In this document: positions 6,292 to 13,890 of the stretch, one piece after another
Position numbering within the stretch: the stretch's first letter is position 1
Layout of the letters: each line of letters opens with the position of its first letter
DNA from: CAYMAT01 sp964388495
Lineage (GTDB): Bacteria > Patescibacteriota > Gracilibacteria > Peribacterales > Peribacteraceae
Assembly (NCBI GenBank): GCA_964388495.1
Contig: CAYMAT010000020.1
Location: 1-24,036 of the forward strand
DNA: 24,036 nt
Direction: 5' to 3'
Translations under genes and position numbers: made by a program
The notes under the pieces: model-generated
The model's database searches: none
The model's input: only the letters and a program-made list of their open reading frames with translations
Told to the model about the DNA's origin: nothing

Positions 6292-6392
6292 CTTCGCCCT
6301 CGCTACGTTCGGGTCTACGGTGGACAAGTCGAATACAGCAACGATGGCTTGCCGACCGTAGACATGAGAGAGCGAAGCGACCGAGTGCGAAG
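6292..6392. repeat. Large imperfect palindrome between the two tRNA 3'-end copies
   Basis: CTTCGCCCTCG (6292-6302) pairs with CGAGTGCGAAG (6382-6392), 10 of 11 positions. GTCTACGGT (6313-6321) pairs perfectly with ACCGTAGAC (6355-6363). The palindrome fills almost all of the 105 bp between the repeats, and no gene is visible within it. Confidence 0.75.
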
Positions 6393-6394
6393 GT

Positions 6395-6469
6395 TGGCAG
6401 CCCCACGGGGAATCGAACCCCGATTTGCAGGATGAGAACCTGCTGTCCTAACCGTTAGACGATGAGGCC
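6395..6469 (-). tRNA. tRNA-Glu (anticodon CUC)
   Basis: The cloverleaf reads on the minus strand. Acceptor GGCCTCA pairs with TGGGGCT (two G-U pairs), the D-arm is GTCTAACGGTTAGGAC, and the anticodon stem GCAGG/CCTGC holds loop TTCTCAT with anticodon CTC at 34-36. The T-arm is CGGGG TTCGATT CCCCG, followed by discriminator G73 and an encoded CCA. CUC reads GAG codons, so a UUC isoacceptor should exist elsewhere. It stands alone with its own promoter. Confidence 0.95.
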
Positions 6470-6514
6470 GCAAAGAAAAGATCGCTGCTTTCGCCTATGG
6501 CGACGCAGGCCGGA

Positions 6515-6542
6515 AGTATAGCGAATATTGGCGCTTGCTCAA
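6515..6542 (-). promoter_or_regulatory. Promoter of the tRNA-Glu gene
   Basis: On the minus strand TTGAGC (6537-6542) and TATACT (6515-6520) are separated by 16 nt. The predicted transcription start lies about 40 nt before the mature tRNA 5' end. Confidence 0.65.
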
Positions 6543-6643
6543 TACGCCCGGAATCCGAAATTTGCGTAGATTCGCCAGTGCAGTCCTGCCGGTAGCACAG
6601 AGATATGACAGCAGAATCAAGGGTTTAAGGGGGATTTTTGTCA

Positions 6644-6671
6644 TTGTCCTGAACAGCTAAAAGGCTAAAAT
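6644..6671 (+). promoter_or_regulatory. Promoter of the pentein-like gene
   Basis: TTGTCC (6644-6649) and TAAAAT (6666-6671) are 16 nt apart. The -10 box ends 10 nt before the ATG at 6682, so the leader should be about 3-4 nt. Confidence 0.5.
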
Positions 6672-6681
6672 CCCCGACCTC

Positions 6682-7728
6682 ATGGAATGGCTTTTTGAAC
6701 ACCGGCCCCATGCCCGTTGCGCGGAACCCATAGTGCCCAACGCACAGGACGAATTCGCCCTTTTGCAGGTGGCCATGATCCAGGGTGCTACGGATCCCGG
6801 AATGAATGGGCAGATAGCAGGCTTTCCCGTCACCGCGCAGCAGCTCCGATCCGTGATTCATCCTTATTTGGCTCCCATGGTGGATTTCACGGATTTTCTG
6901 CATCGCAGAAATGTGCATTTGTTATTCCCGCATGACCCGCTTGCAAAGAAAATCCCCGAAAATAAAGAAGAAGCGCAGAATGTTTTTGGAGGAGAGATAT
7001 TCTGTCGTGATGCCTTGGGCGTGATTGACCAGTCGGTGATCCGGTCAGATCTGCCCTTGAACAGGCGGGGCCAAGAAAAATACTACACACCGGTGTCTCA
7101 TCGTCTGGCTCCCTCAGCAGAAGTGGAGCATGTGGGATTCTTGCCACTTGGCAATATCGTGCTGCATGACGAAGCCGTGTTGACGGCTATCACCGATGTT
7201 ACGGCGGGAGAGACGCAAAAAATACATGCTGTTTTGGCCGGTTTTGGTGATACCAATGACAGAAATTTGGTCATGGAATTTTTGCAACAGCTGGATGCAA
7301 AGACCAAGGCACTCGCAAAGTTGGAAAAAATAATCGAGGGGAAGAGGAGACTCTTGAAGATCAAGTTATTCAATAACTGCGACATGGACTCCGTGGTTGC
7401 ACCGCTTCCCCGGAAGCGAACGGAAGAGAGAAAGGCGCTGATTCAACGTGAATGTATTCATCCTGAGGGTTTGGCAGTTTTAGAAAAAATATTCGATGTG
7501 CTTATCCCCATAGAAGACAGGCTCAAAGCTTTGGGGGCAAACATCCTTTGGGTGGATCCGCAGACGCCGGTACTTGCCACCGAAGCGCGAAACACCCGGA
7601 AAAAACTCCGGGAATTAGGATTCGATGTCCATGATTTTCCCTGGGAGGAATTCAGCGTGAACGTTTCTGAAGGGGAAAACGGAGGCTGGCGGTGCGTAAC
7701 CGGAGTCTTGCGTCGCGAAAAGGCCTAA
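6682..7728 (+). CDS. Probable pentein-fold (amidinotransferase/arginine deiminase-like) protein
   Basis: 348 residues, soluble. The order of short motifs matches the guanidino-modifying pentein superfamily: EIFCRDALGVID (RD at 109-110), RRGQE (R128-E132), a degenerate EGGD region (EHVGFLPLGN, 149-158), CDMDS (233-237) where HxD is usual, ARNTRKKLRELGFDV (302-316) and GGWRCVT (334-340) with C338 as candidate nucleophile. Known members use Cys, His and acidic residues to attack arginine or related guanidines. Here the catalytic His of HxD appears replaced by Asp, and EGGD is poorly kept, so the protein may be inactive or act on another substrate. The assignment is by motif reading only. Its stop is 1 nt from the converging TMEM175 gene. 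Confidence 0.62.
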   Translation: MEWLFEHRPHARCAEPIVPNAQDEFALLQVAMIQGATDPGMNGQIAGFPVTAQQLRSVIHPYLAPMVDFTDFLHRRNVHLLFPHDPLAKKIPENKEEAQNVFGGEIFCRDALGVIDQSVIRSDLPLNRRGQEKYYTPVSHRLAPSAEVEHVGFLPLGNIVLHDEAVLTAITDVTAGETQKIHAVLAGFGDTNDRNLVMEFLQQLDAKTKALAKLEKIIEGKRRLLKIKLFNNCDMDSVVAPLPRKRTEERKALIQRECIHPEGLAVLEKIFDVLIPIEDRLKALGANILWVDPQTPVLATEARNTRKKLRELGFDVHDFPWEEFSVNVSEGENGGWRCVTGVLRREKA

Positions 7729-7729
7729 A

Positions 7730-8317
7730 TTACCGCGCGTGCCTGTGCCCCAGGTTCCGTTCTATTCTCCTGTCCGGTACCAGCCACATCAGCGCGACAA
7801 ACACGTATATACCAATTCCCAGTAGGGGATGGGCGAACGTCGTCGCCACTCCCAGCATGTACAGCAGCAGCGAAATCTTCCCTTTTCTGTCGCCTTGCAG
7901 CACTTCCCGCAGGTCCTGGTTGGCATCGCAGTGGCGGATGATGGTCTGCGTCAGAATGAAATACGCCAGGCCCGCGCACAGGAGTACCACGCCATAGAGC
8001 GCCGTGGGGACCATCGCGAAATGATTTTCGTCCATCCATCCGGTCACAAAGGGAATCAGGGAAAGCCAAAAGAGGAGATGGAGATTTGCCCAGAGAATCC
8101 GTCCGTCCACGTGATCCGTGGCGTGCAGCAGGTGATGGTGGTTGTTCCAATAAATGGCGAGATACACAAAGCTCATCACGTACGTGAGGAATATGGGGAC
8201 CAGCGGCCGCAGCGCTTCCCACGTGTGGCCTTCCGGAATTTTCAGTTCCAGAACCATGATGGTGAGGAGGATGGCGATGACGCCGTCGCTAAAGGCTTCC
8301 AAGCGGGTTTTGTTCAT
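7730..8317 (-). CDS. TMEM175/DUF1211-type potassium channel-like membrane protein
   Basis: 195 residues, starting MNKTRLEAFSDGVIAILLTI. The RxxxFSDG motif in the first helix is the hallmark of the TMEM175 (DUF1211) family, whose bacterial members form tetrameric K+-permeable channels with six transmembrane helices per subunit. Several hydrophobic segments follow (around 40-60, 75-95, 105-130 and 150-185), with WNNHHHLLHA between helices 2 and 3, also typical. The upstream frame is open to 8434, but the FSD helix fixes the start at 8317. An extended -10 box lies 6 nt before it. Ion selectivity here is inferred from family knowledge only. Confidence 0.88.
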   Translation of the reverse strand: MNKTRLEAFSDGVIAILLTIMVLELKIPEGHTWEALRPLVPIFLTYVMSFVYLAIYWNNHHHLLHATDHVDGRILWANLHLLFWLSLIPFVTGWMDENHFAMVPTALYGVVLLCAGLAYFILTQTIIRHCDANQDLREVLQGDRKGKISLLLYMLGVATTFAHPLLGIGIYVFVALMWLVPDRRIERNLGHRHAR

Positions 8318-8323
8318 AGGTAC

Positions 8324-8329
8324 AGCATA
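8324..8329 (-). promoter_or_regulatory. Extended -10 box of the TMEM175-type gene
   Basis: On the minus strand TGC precedes TATGCT. The hexamer ends exactly 6 nt before the ATG at 8317, which predicts a leaderless mRNA. Confidence 0.55.
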
Positions 8330-8393
8330 GCAAAAGGATTGCAGCATTCGTGGCCACTCATTGGTCACTACGGGGCGTTTCCCTGCACTGCTG

Positions 8394-9815
8394 TTATTGC
8401 AGAGAGGGGAAGATCCGGTGTTCAAATGGCACAAATTTGTAGCGCTTTCCTACCTGCAAGACGATGCCGGATCCGGTACTCGCTTGCTGCGGTTCCAGGC
8501 CCGTGAGTTCCGCAAAATCGGAAGAGTGGGCCCAGGTATCCATCACGATGCGGCCGGTTCCGGTGATAGCGGCGTAGCGAATCTTCTCCTGCACGGGGAA
8601 GCCGTAGCGGAGCAGCTCATTGCGCAGCTTGATGGCGTTGCCTGCCGCGGATGGGTCAGCCTGTATGGAGAATGCCGTCTGCTCCATATAGAGCTTGCGG
8701 TGGCCTAAGACCATATCGGTAATCGTCTTCAGCTGTCCCCAATCGGAGGCGTGTCCGGAGAGTGAATAGGGGATCAAGATTGCTCCGCTGGCGATTCCCG
8801 TCCCCACGCCGGACGTGACAAAGCCGCCTGCGGACGGGGGGATTCCGCCTCCGCCAATGGACCCGTTGATGGACATGCGCAAAATGTTCTCCTGCGGGAC
8901 GGTGAACACCGCGCCCGCCAGGTTAATCAGCTGCGGGGCCGTGAAGGTCCACTGCGCGTGGTCCGTAAGCGACTGGAGCACGGGACGGATGAGGCGCATG
9001 TCATCAAACAGGTTCTTCTCCCGAGCCTTTTGAAGCACGGCCTGAATAATCAGCTGCTGACGCGCGGAGCGGTCAAAGTCGCTGGTGGAATGGCGGCTGC
9101 GTGCATAGCGCAGCGCGTCTCGCCCGTTGAAGTGGTGCGGTCCTGCTTCTATCTCGTAGGTACCCACCACCCCCTCTTCCAGCGGGAACGAGTAGTCCGT
9201 GATCGCTTCCGGTACATCCACGTCAACGCCTCCCAGAGAGTCGATGATGTTCTCAAACGCCGTGAAATCCACCTTTACTACCCCGTGGATCTGGATATTC
9301 ATGCGCTTGCCAATCTCCTCCGCGGTGCTGCGGAGCGCCAGAACCGAGGATCCGCTGGCGGAGGTAGCATGTCTGCCGTGCAAGGCCCAATACTGTGCGT
9401 AAAGGGCGTTGATGCGTGAAGGTTCCACTTCCGTCGTGTCCACCAGGTACAAGTCGCGGGGTATGGAGAGGAGCGAGATGCTGTTCGTATGGGGCTGGAT
9501 GCTGGCGATGATGATGGTATCGGTCAAGTTGGCGGCGGCGTGCTCCTTATCGCCCACGCCCAGGATGAGCACGTTGGTGCGGCCCTGCCAGTCATGCGGC
9601 AACGTGGCCTTCACCAGGTTCCCAGTGGTGGCCGCCGCAAGCGGTTGGAGAAAAGCGTAGGCAGTCTGTCCCAAGGAGAGCAGAAAAATTACACCGCACA
9701 GTGTCGCAAAAATTGCGGCCATGCGGCGTCTGTCCTTTAGCAATTCCCCCATGTGCGCCAGCCTATGGCGCGTGAGTGCAATCCAACCGTCGGTGAGCAC
9801 TTTTGGGATCATCAT
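8394..9815 (-). CDS. LytR-CpsA-Psr (LCP) family cell-wall glycopolymer ligase
   Basis: About 473 residues: a short cytoplasmic N-terminus, one membrane helix (AAIFATLCGVIFLLSLG), the extracytoplasmic LCP domain and a C-terminal LytR_C-type domain. LCP motifs are TNVLILGVGD, TDTIIIASI, SLLSIPRDLYL, GGVDVDVPEAITDY, HFNGRDALRYARSR and DFDRSARQQ; the Arg and Asp residues bind the polyprenyl pyrophosphate head. The family transfers glycopolymers from undecaprenyl phosphate to peptidoglycan or surface proteins. The C-terminal part (about 385-473) includes AFSIQADPSAAGNA. Start choice: a double Met at 9815/9812 just before the positive region; the frame is open to 9941, but that extension looks non-coding. 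A Gly-rich insert (SINGSIGGGGIPPSAGGF) lies between the domains. Confidence 0.9.
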   Translation of the reverse strand: MMIPKVLTDGWIALTRHRLAHMGELLKDRRRMAAIFATLCGVIFLLSLGQTAYAFLQPLAAATTGNLVKATLPHDWQGRTNVLILGVGDKEHAAANLTDTIIIASIQPHTNSISLLSIPRDLYLVDTTEVEPSRINALYAQYWALHGRHATSASGSSVLALRSTAEEIGKRMNIQIHGVVKVDFTAFENIIDSLGGVDVDVPEAITDYSFPLEEGVVGTYEIEAGPHHFNGRDALRYARSRHSTSDFDRSARQQLIIQAVLQKAREKNLFDDMRLIRPVLQSLTDHAQWTFTAPQLINLAGAVFTVPQENILRMSINGSIGGGGIPPSAGGFVTSGVGTGIASGAILIPYSLSGHASDWGQLKTITDMVLGHRKLYMEQTAFSIQADPSAAGNAIKLRNELLRYGFPVQEKIRYAAITGTGRIVMDTWAHSSDFAELTGLEPQQASTGSGIVLQVGKRYKFVPFEHRIFPSLQ

Positions 9816-9877
9816 GACAGAGACAAAAAAGCGGGCGTGTTTTGTCTGCCGCTGTCCTTCCCAAACGGCAGCGGCAC

Positions 9878-9905
9878 AGGATACAGATTGGGCAAGGCTT
9901 CGCAA
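9878..9905 (-). promoter_or_regulatory. Putative promoter of the LCP gene
   Basis: On the minus strand TTGCGA (9900-9905) and TATCCT (9878-9883) are 16 nt apart. The leader would be about 55 nt and contain a GCCGCTG/CAGCGGC hairpin. Confidence 0.45.
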
Positions 9906-9939
9906 ATCCAGAAAAAGAGGTTTATGTCTGGCTATATAC

Positions 9940-9966
9940 AAAAAAACGGCCCCGAAGGGCCGTTTC
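9940..9966 (-). terminator. Intrinsic terminator after the polytopic membrane protein gene
   Basis: On the minus strand AAACGGCC pairs with GGCCGTTT around a short loop, followed by a run of seven T residues. It begins 15 nt past the stop at 9981 and separates this gene from the LCP gene. Confidence 0.93.
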
Positions 9967-9980
9967 GGAAAATCCTGGTT

Positions 9981-11492
9981 TCAGGCATGGGTATGCGGCA
10001 ATCCCTGCCGCATGATGCGGCTCAGGTCCTCAAATTTGTAGGAGAGCATCACCAGCAGCCCGCCGATGACCAGGATGGCCACGGAGCCGGGGACGGAATT
10101 GAAGATATCGCTGAACTGGAGATAGAGCTTCACCATGGACACGATGAGGATCAAAAAACCGTACACGCGCGTGCGCATGGAATTCTGGTACAGGCTGAAC
10201 CACAGAACCGCGCAGGCATAGAAGAGGAAACCCACCGCGCTCCATGGCCCCTTCACCTGGATGAACAATCCTGCGGCGGAGAAGATGATGGCCAGGTTGA
10301 CGGTCAGTTCGTGCCATGCGGCGGACTGCACTTTGCGACGTGTGGCCATGGATGCCGCAAACGAACCCATGCCCAGCAGGAAAATCCCCGCACCGGCGTA
10401 TTCACCGGCAAGCCACAGGTTGTATTGCAGTGAAAACACGGCCAGTGCCGCCACGCAGTGCAGGAAAACCATGTGCAGCAGTTCCAGCCAGCCCTGGGGC
10501 TTGCCGCGGTGTGCAACGCTGGAGGAGGCCATGACCACATGGGCCACGTAGAAAGCCGCATACGCCATGAGGGCAACCACGGACACCGCGGTGGCATCGC
10601 GCCCAAAGGACAGTTCGGATTGCCAGAGAATGTAGATGTATCCGAAAGTTGCGGCCACGTTCAAAATCCACACCGCGGGTTGCACATGCATGCAGCTGTA
10701 GGTGAGGACGATGGCGGTCATGAGCGCCAGGTACACCAGGCCCACGGGGAAGGAGATGCTCGCACCCGCATACAGCATGGTGAGGGGGCCGGCGTAGGCG
10801 ATGGAGAAGGTGAGGAGTGATTGCACGTCCGAGGGGTATCTCCACAGCATGAAGAGTGACACGCACGTGAGGAGGAGCTTGAGGGTCAGCCACGTGTGCG
10901 GACTCGTCCACATGTCCGGCCACTGGTTCTCTGTCGCATACATAAAGAGGAGCGTCAGCGCGAACTGCGCCAGGGCAAAGCTGATCAGAGACGAGAGGGA
11001 GGCGGCAAAGCCCTTCTTGTTTTTACGGAACCACTCCGCTGCGACAAGCGACAGTACGGCCACCGCCACGCACGCCACGATTTTTTTGCCCAGATCCCAG
11101 TCGATATTGAAGAGCAGCGAGAACAGCGCGCTCACGATGAGCAGTATCCCGGCGTATCGCAGCGTCTTGAACGAGCAGAACTGCTCCCAGCTCAGGCTCC
11201 ATTCCCTCTCCTTTGCGGTGGACGGCTGTGGAATGGAGTCTCCGGAAACATGCATCCAGAATCCCACGGGAACGTTCTGGTACAGCGCTTCCAGGATCCC
11301 CACGTGCAGACCCACCAGCCGGAACAACCCGTAGAACAGGCCGAATCCAAACAGCCAGTACAGGACTGTCGCGACGGTCATGCACAGTTCCCCTACGGGG
11401 TTTTGCAGGCTGATGGCCAGCCCGGAAAACACCAGCGCCAGTACCAGCTGGGAGAGGATGTTGAGACTGTAACGGGATTGCGGCTGTTCCAT
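9981..11492 (-). CDS. Large polytopic membrane protein (DUF2157/DUF2339-like)
   Basis: 503 residues, very hydrophobic throughout, with roughly 14 predicted membrane helices starting at LSQLVLALVFSGLAISL. A cytoplasmic or external loop at about 85-110 (SIPQPSTAKEREWSLSWEQF) breaks the helix series. The C-terminal part VYGFLILIVSMVKLYLQF and a final YKFEDLSR stretch resemble DUF2157/DUF2339 proteins of unknown role. No enzyme motif is visible. The start at 11492 follows a TATCAT box (11511-11516) by 18 nt more than the leaderless genes have, and no Shine-Dalgarno is seen. It sits upstream of the LCP gene but is separated from it by a terminator. Confidence 0.78.
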   Translation of the reverse strand: MEQPQSRYSLNILSQLVLALVFSGLAISLQNPVGELCMTVATVLYWLFGFGLFYGLFRLVGLHVGILEALYQNVPVGFWMHVSGDSIPQPSTAKEREWSLSWEQFCSFKTLRYAGILLIVSALFSLLFNIDWDLGKKIVACVAVAVLSLVAAEWFRKNKKGFAASLSSLISFALAQFALTLLFMYATENQWPDMWTSPHTWLTLKLLLTCVSLFMLWRYPSDVQSLLTFSIAYAGPLTMLYAGASISFPVGLVYLALMTAIVLTYSCMHVQPAVWILNVAATFGYIYILWQSELSFGRDATAVSVVALMAYAAFYVAHVVMASSSVAHRGKPQGWLELLHMVFLHCVAALAVFSLQYNLWLAGEYAGAGIFLLGMGSFAASMATRRKVQSAAWHELTVNLAIIFSAAGLFIQVKGPWSAVGFLFYACAVLWFSLYQNSMRTRVYGFLILIVSMVKLYLQFSDIFNSVPGSVAILVIGGLLVMLSYKFEDLSRIMRQGLPHTHA

Positions 11493-11522
11493 GGAGAGTG
11501 GGGGAATTGCCGCCGATGATAC

Positions 11523-11559
11523 AAAAAAGGCGCGCAGGCGGGAATTGCCGCTTACGCGC
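11523..11559 (-). terminator. Intrinsic terminator downstream of the 43-residue peptide gene
   Basis: On the minus strand GCGCG and GCGG pair with CCGC and CGCGC around a 6-nt loop, followed by C and a run of six T residues. The terminator T-run lies close to the putative -10 box of the next gene. Confidence 0.75.
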
Positions 11560-11621
11560 TTATGGCACGTACTATCACATCCGCTGCGGAGGCAGCGCCG
11601 TGTTCCGCGGTAGTACGGTTC

Positions 11622-11753
11622 TTAGAAACCGACCATGGAGGCCAGCACGCTGGCATCCACCTGTGCGTAGCTCAGAAGAGCCATGCTCTGGTAGAGACAG
11701 AGGGCCGTAAAGATAGCGGCCAGGACATTGAAGTGATGCGAACGATGCGCCAT
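11622..11753 (-). CDS. 43-residue single-pass membrane peptide
   Basis: Short gene encoding MAHRSHHFNVLAAIFTALCL followed by YQSMALLSYAQ and ending SMVGF. A single hydrophobic helix is predicted at about residues 9-29, after a His/Arg-rich N-terminus that should stay inside. The coding call is supported by a near-consensus promoter 24 nt upstream and an intrinsic terminator downstream; codon use fits the neighbours. There is no Shine-Dalgarno. I recognise no family. It is divergent from doxX and lies between it and the polytopic membrane protein. It could be an envelope micro-protein or an unusual leader peptide. Confidence 0.6.
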   Translation of the reverse strand: MAHRSHHFNVLAAIFTALCLYQSMALLSYAQVDASVLASMVGF

Positions 11754-11776
11754 AAGTGAGTGTGGGTATTGGACAC

Positions 11777-11805
11777 ATTATACATAAAAACGTGTTTTTT
11801 CGCAA
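11777..11805 (-). promoter_or_regulatory. Strong promoter of the 43-residue peptide gene
   Basis: On the minus strand TTGCGA (11800-11805) and a perfect TATAAT (11777-11782) are 17 nt apart. The predicted leader is about 17 nt. Confidence 0.8.
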
Positions 11806-11828
11806 CAAGCCAAAACGCCTTTCCGGCC

Positions 11829-11834
11829 TATACT
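11829..11834 (+). promoter_or_regulatory. -10 box of doxX
   Basis: TATACT ends 8 nt before the ATG at 11843. No Shine-Dalgarno is present, so a leader of about 1-2 nt is predicted. Confidence 0.5.
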
Positions 11835-11842
11835 TCCGGCAT

Positions 11843-12262
11843 ATGCGCAGCCTCAACCTTTCACGATATACCGATGGGAATCTCCTCTTCGTGCGCTGGG
11901 TGGCCGCGCTCACGTTTCTGCTCCACGGGATTTTCAAATGGGTGCTCTGGGAGGACCCCGATCAACTGCGTCCCGTCATGCAGCTTCTTTCCATCGCTGA
12001 GCCGCTCTGTGCAATAGGGCTCGCCTTCGGTTTTCTGTCCCGCGCCTCGGCTACCGGCGGTGCACTGGTCATGGTCTGTGCCATGTGGACCAAGATCTTC
12101 ATCTGGAGGGTGGGCTTTGCCAACGAGCTGGGCATTGGCTGGGAGATTGATCTCCTTCTCCTTGCCGCATGCGTCACCATCATCATCCAGGGGCCGGGGA
12201 AATTTTCCGTCGATGCCATGCTCTTGCCCAAGAAATCCGGAAAGACCGTCATCGTTTCCTGA
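11843..12262 (+). CDS. DoxX-family membrane protein
   Basis: 139 residues with four predicted membrane helices: about 13-31 (LLFVRWVAALTFLLHGIFK), 48-66, 71-90 and 104-122. The first helix with the R...HG pattern and the GxLxR turn before helix 3 are typical of the DoxX/DoxD family, which groups thiosulfate:quinone oxidoreductase subunits with many uncharacterised membrane proteins. No redox partner is nearby, so the substrate is unknown. Its stop is 6 bp from the uppP start, so the two are likely co-transcribed. Confidence 0.85.
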   Translation: MRSLNLSRYTDGNLLFVRWVAALTFLLHGIFKWVLWEDPDQLRPVMQLLSIAEPLCAIGLAFGFLSRASATGGALVMVCAMWTKIFIWRVGFANELGIGWEIDLLLLAACVTIIIQGPGKFSVDAMLLPKKSGKTVIVS

Positions 12263-12268
12263 AGCCAT

Positions 12269-13039
12269 ATGAGTTTCCCCGTCATCCTGGCGTTCTCGGT
12301 CCTGGAGGGATTGACCGAGTTCCTCCCCGTATCGTCTACCGGCCACCTGCTCATCCTCTCGCAACTGCTGCACATCCCGCAGACGCAGAACCACATCGCG
12401 TTTGAGATCGCCATCCAGTGCGGGGCCATTGCGGCGGCATTGGTCATGGAGCGCAGGGTGGTTTTGGTGCCGCGCATCATCCTGCTCATGCTGGCGGGAT
12501 TCATCCCCACGGCCGTCATCGGTTTTCTCATGCATGACATTGTCACTACACTCTTCATGGGATCCATATCCGTGGTCCTGTGGGCTCTGGCGGTGGGGGG
12601 TGTGGTCCTGGTCCTCTTCACGCGGCTGGAGCGCAGACTGCGCGTGGACATCTCCCGCGTGTCCGACATGAGCGTGCGTCAGGCCGTGGGCATTGGCACG
12701 GCGCAGGCGCTGGCGCTTGTTCCCGGAGTCTCCCGTTCCGCGGTCACGGTGGTGACGGGGCAGTGCCTGGGCATAGAGCGCGCGGCTGCGGTCGAATTCT
12801 CCTTTCTCCTGGCTATCCCCACCATGGGCGCCGCCACGGCGCTGGACCTCCTGAAATCCTGGAGCGTCCTCACGCTCGCGGATGCATGGAGCATAGGCGC
12901 GGGAACGGTGCTCTCGTTCATCGTGGCCCTGGCTGCCATGCACTGGTTCCTGGCATTCGTGCGCAGGCATTCACTTTCTTCCTTTGGCGTCTACCGCATT
13001 CTCCTTTCCGCGGCGGTGTGGTTGTGGCTGATGCGTTGA
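12269..13039 (+). CDS. uppP: Undecaprenyl-diphosphatase UppP (BacA)
   Basis: 256 residues, integral membrane, of normal family length. The two signature motifs are present: EGLTEFLPVSSTGHL near the N-terminus (about 13-27) and PGVSRSA (about 151-157), which form the active site in the membrane. UppP dephosphorylates undecaprenyl pyrophosphate to recycle the lipid carrier for peptidoglycan and other cell-wall polymers, and excess confers bacitracin resistance. It starts 6 bp after doxX and is followed at once by the glycosyltransferase promoter. Carrier recycling links it in function to the LCP and glycosyltransferase genes nearby. Confidence 0.96.
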   Translation: MSFPVILAFSVLEGLTEFLPVSSTGHLLILSQLLHIPQTQNHIAFEIAIQCGAIAAALVMERRVVLVPRIILLMLAGFIPTAVIGFLMHDIVTTLFMGSISVVLWALAVGGVVLVLFTRLERRLRVDISRVSDMSVRQAVGIGTAQALALVPGVSRSAVTVVTGQCLGIERAAAVEFSFLLAIPTMGAATALDLLKSWSVLTLADAWSIGAGTVLSFIVALAAMHWFLAFVRRHSLSSFGVYRILLSAAVWLWLMR

Positions 13040-13045
13040 TATACT
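13037..13045 (+). promoter_or_regulatory. Extended -10 promoter of the glycosyltransferase gene
   Basis: TGA followed by TATACT forms an extended -10 box. The TGA is also the uppP stop codon. The hexamer ends 6 nt before the GTG start at 13052, which predicts a leaderless transcript starting with GTG. Confidence 0.55.
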
Positions 13046-13051
13046 CCCCAG

Positions 13052-13864
13052 GTGCAGCGCGCTCCCGCCGTATCGGCCGTGATCCTCAACTACCGCAACG
13101 GGTGGCAGGCGGTACGGTGCGCAAAGGCTTTTTTGGAACAGCGGGTGGAGGGGGGATTGGAGGTGATTGTGGTGGACAACCATTCCGAGGACGACTCCAT
13201 CGGCATCATCCGCAATTCCCTGAGGGGGCTGCCCGTCCGCATTGTGGAAACCCGGGAGAATGCGGGGTTCGGATTTGGATACAACACGGGCATCTCCTAT
13301 GCGCGCGGACAGTACGTGCTGATAAATAATCCGGACAAAATCCTCAAGCCGGGCGCGGTGGATATCCTGGTGCGTGCCCTGCAGTCGGATCCCGGCATCG
13401 GCATTTTGGCCCCGCGCCTCCTCCACGATGACGGCACCCAGCGCCAGAGCATCCGCGCCCGCCCGCAGCCCTGGGACCTGGTCATCAAGCGCACGTTCCT
13501 CCGCCGCTTTTTCCCGCACCGCGTTGCCCACTACCTGCAGGCCTCGCTGGACCCCGCGCGCCAGCACGACGTGGACTGGGTGGCGGGGGGGTGTTTCATG
13601 ATCCGGCGCGAGCTTTTTGTCAGCCTTGGGGGTTTTGACGAGCAGTTCTTCCTCTTCTTTGAGGATACCGACCTCTGCCGGAGATGCTGGAGGGAGGGGA
13701 AAAGGGTGGTCTACACGCCGGAGGCGGTGGCTACCGACAAAAAGACCCGTTTAAGCGACATGAGTGTGCGCAAAATGCTCTTTTCGCCCGTGGGAAGGGC
13801 TCATATCGCCAGTGCATTCCGGTATTTCGGCAAGTGGGGGATGGGGGGGAGTCGGCTCCGTTAG
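13052..13864 (+). CDS. GT2-family glycosyltransferase, rhamnosyltransferase-like
   Basis: 270 residues, soluble or peripheral GT-A fold. Motifs: VSAVILNYRN at the N-terminus, VIVVDNHSEDDS, the nucleotide-sugar part RENAGFGFGYNTGI, INNPDK (in the position of DxD), and the acceptor-side block WVAGGCFMIRRELF with GGFDEQFFLFFEDTDLCRR. This pattern is typical of WbbL/RfbF-type rhamnosyltransferases, but the sugar cannot be read from sequence. It lacks C-terminal membrane helices. The GTG start is chosen because VSAVILNY must be near the N-terminus and no ATG precedes it in frame. It probably builds a surface glycan on the undecaprenyl carrier. Confidence 0.9.
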   Translation: MQRAPAVSAVILNYRNGWQAVRCAKAFLEQRVEGGLEVIVVDNHSEDDSIGIIRNSLRGLPVRIVETRENAGFGFGYNTGISYARGQYVLINNPDKILKPGAVDILVRALQSDPGIGILAPRLLHDDGTQRQSIRARPQPWDLVIKRTFLRRFFPHRVAHYLQASLDPARQHDVDWVAGGCFMIRRELFVSLGGFDEQFFLFFEDTDLCRRCWREGKRVVYTPEAVATDKKTRLSDMSVRKMLFSPVGRAHIASAFRYFGKWGMGGSRLR

Positions 13865-13890
13865 AGCTTTGGTCACGGCAAAAAGCCCTA

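Noticed and set aside
6240..6440. A short plus-strand protein gene over the tRNA region.
   Set aside because: It crosses the tRNA antisense, and its reading comes from the two copies of the tRNA 3' end.
11861..12970. A 369-codon minus-strand frame opposite doxX and uppP.
   Set aside because: The plus strand holds clear DoxX and UppP signatures; the antisense product is rich in His, Arg, Asp and Gln with no domain.
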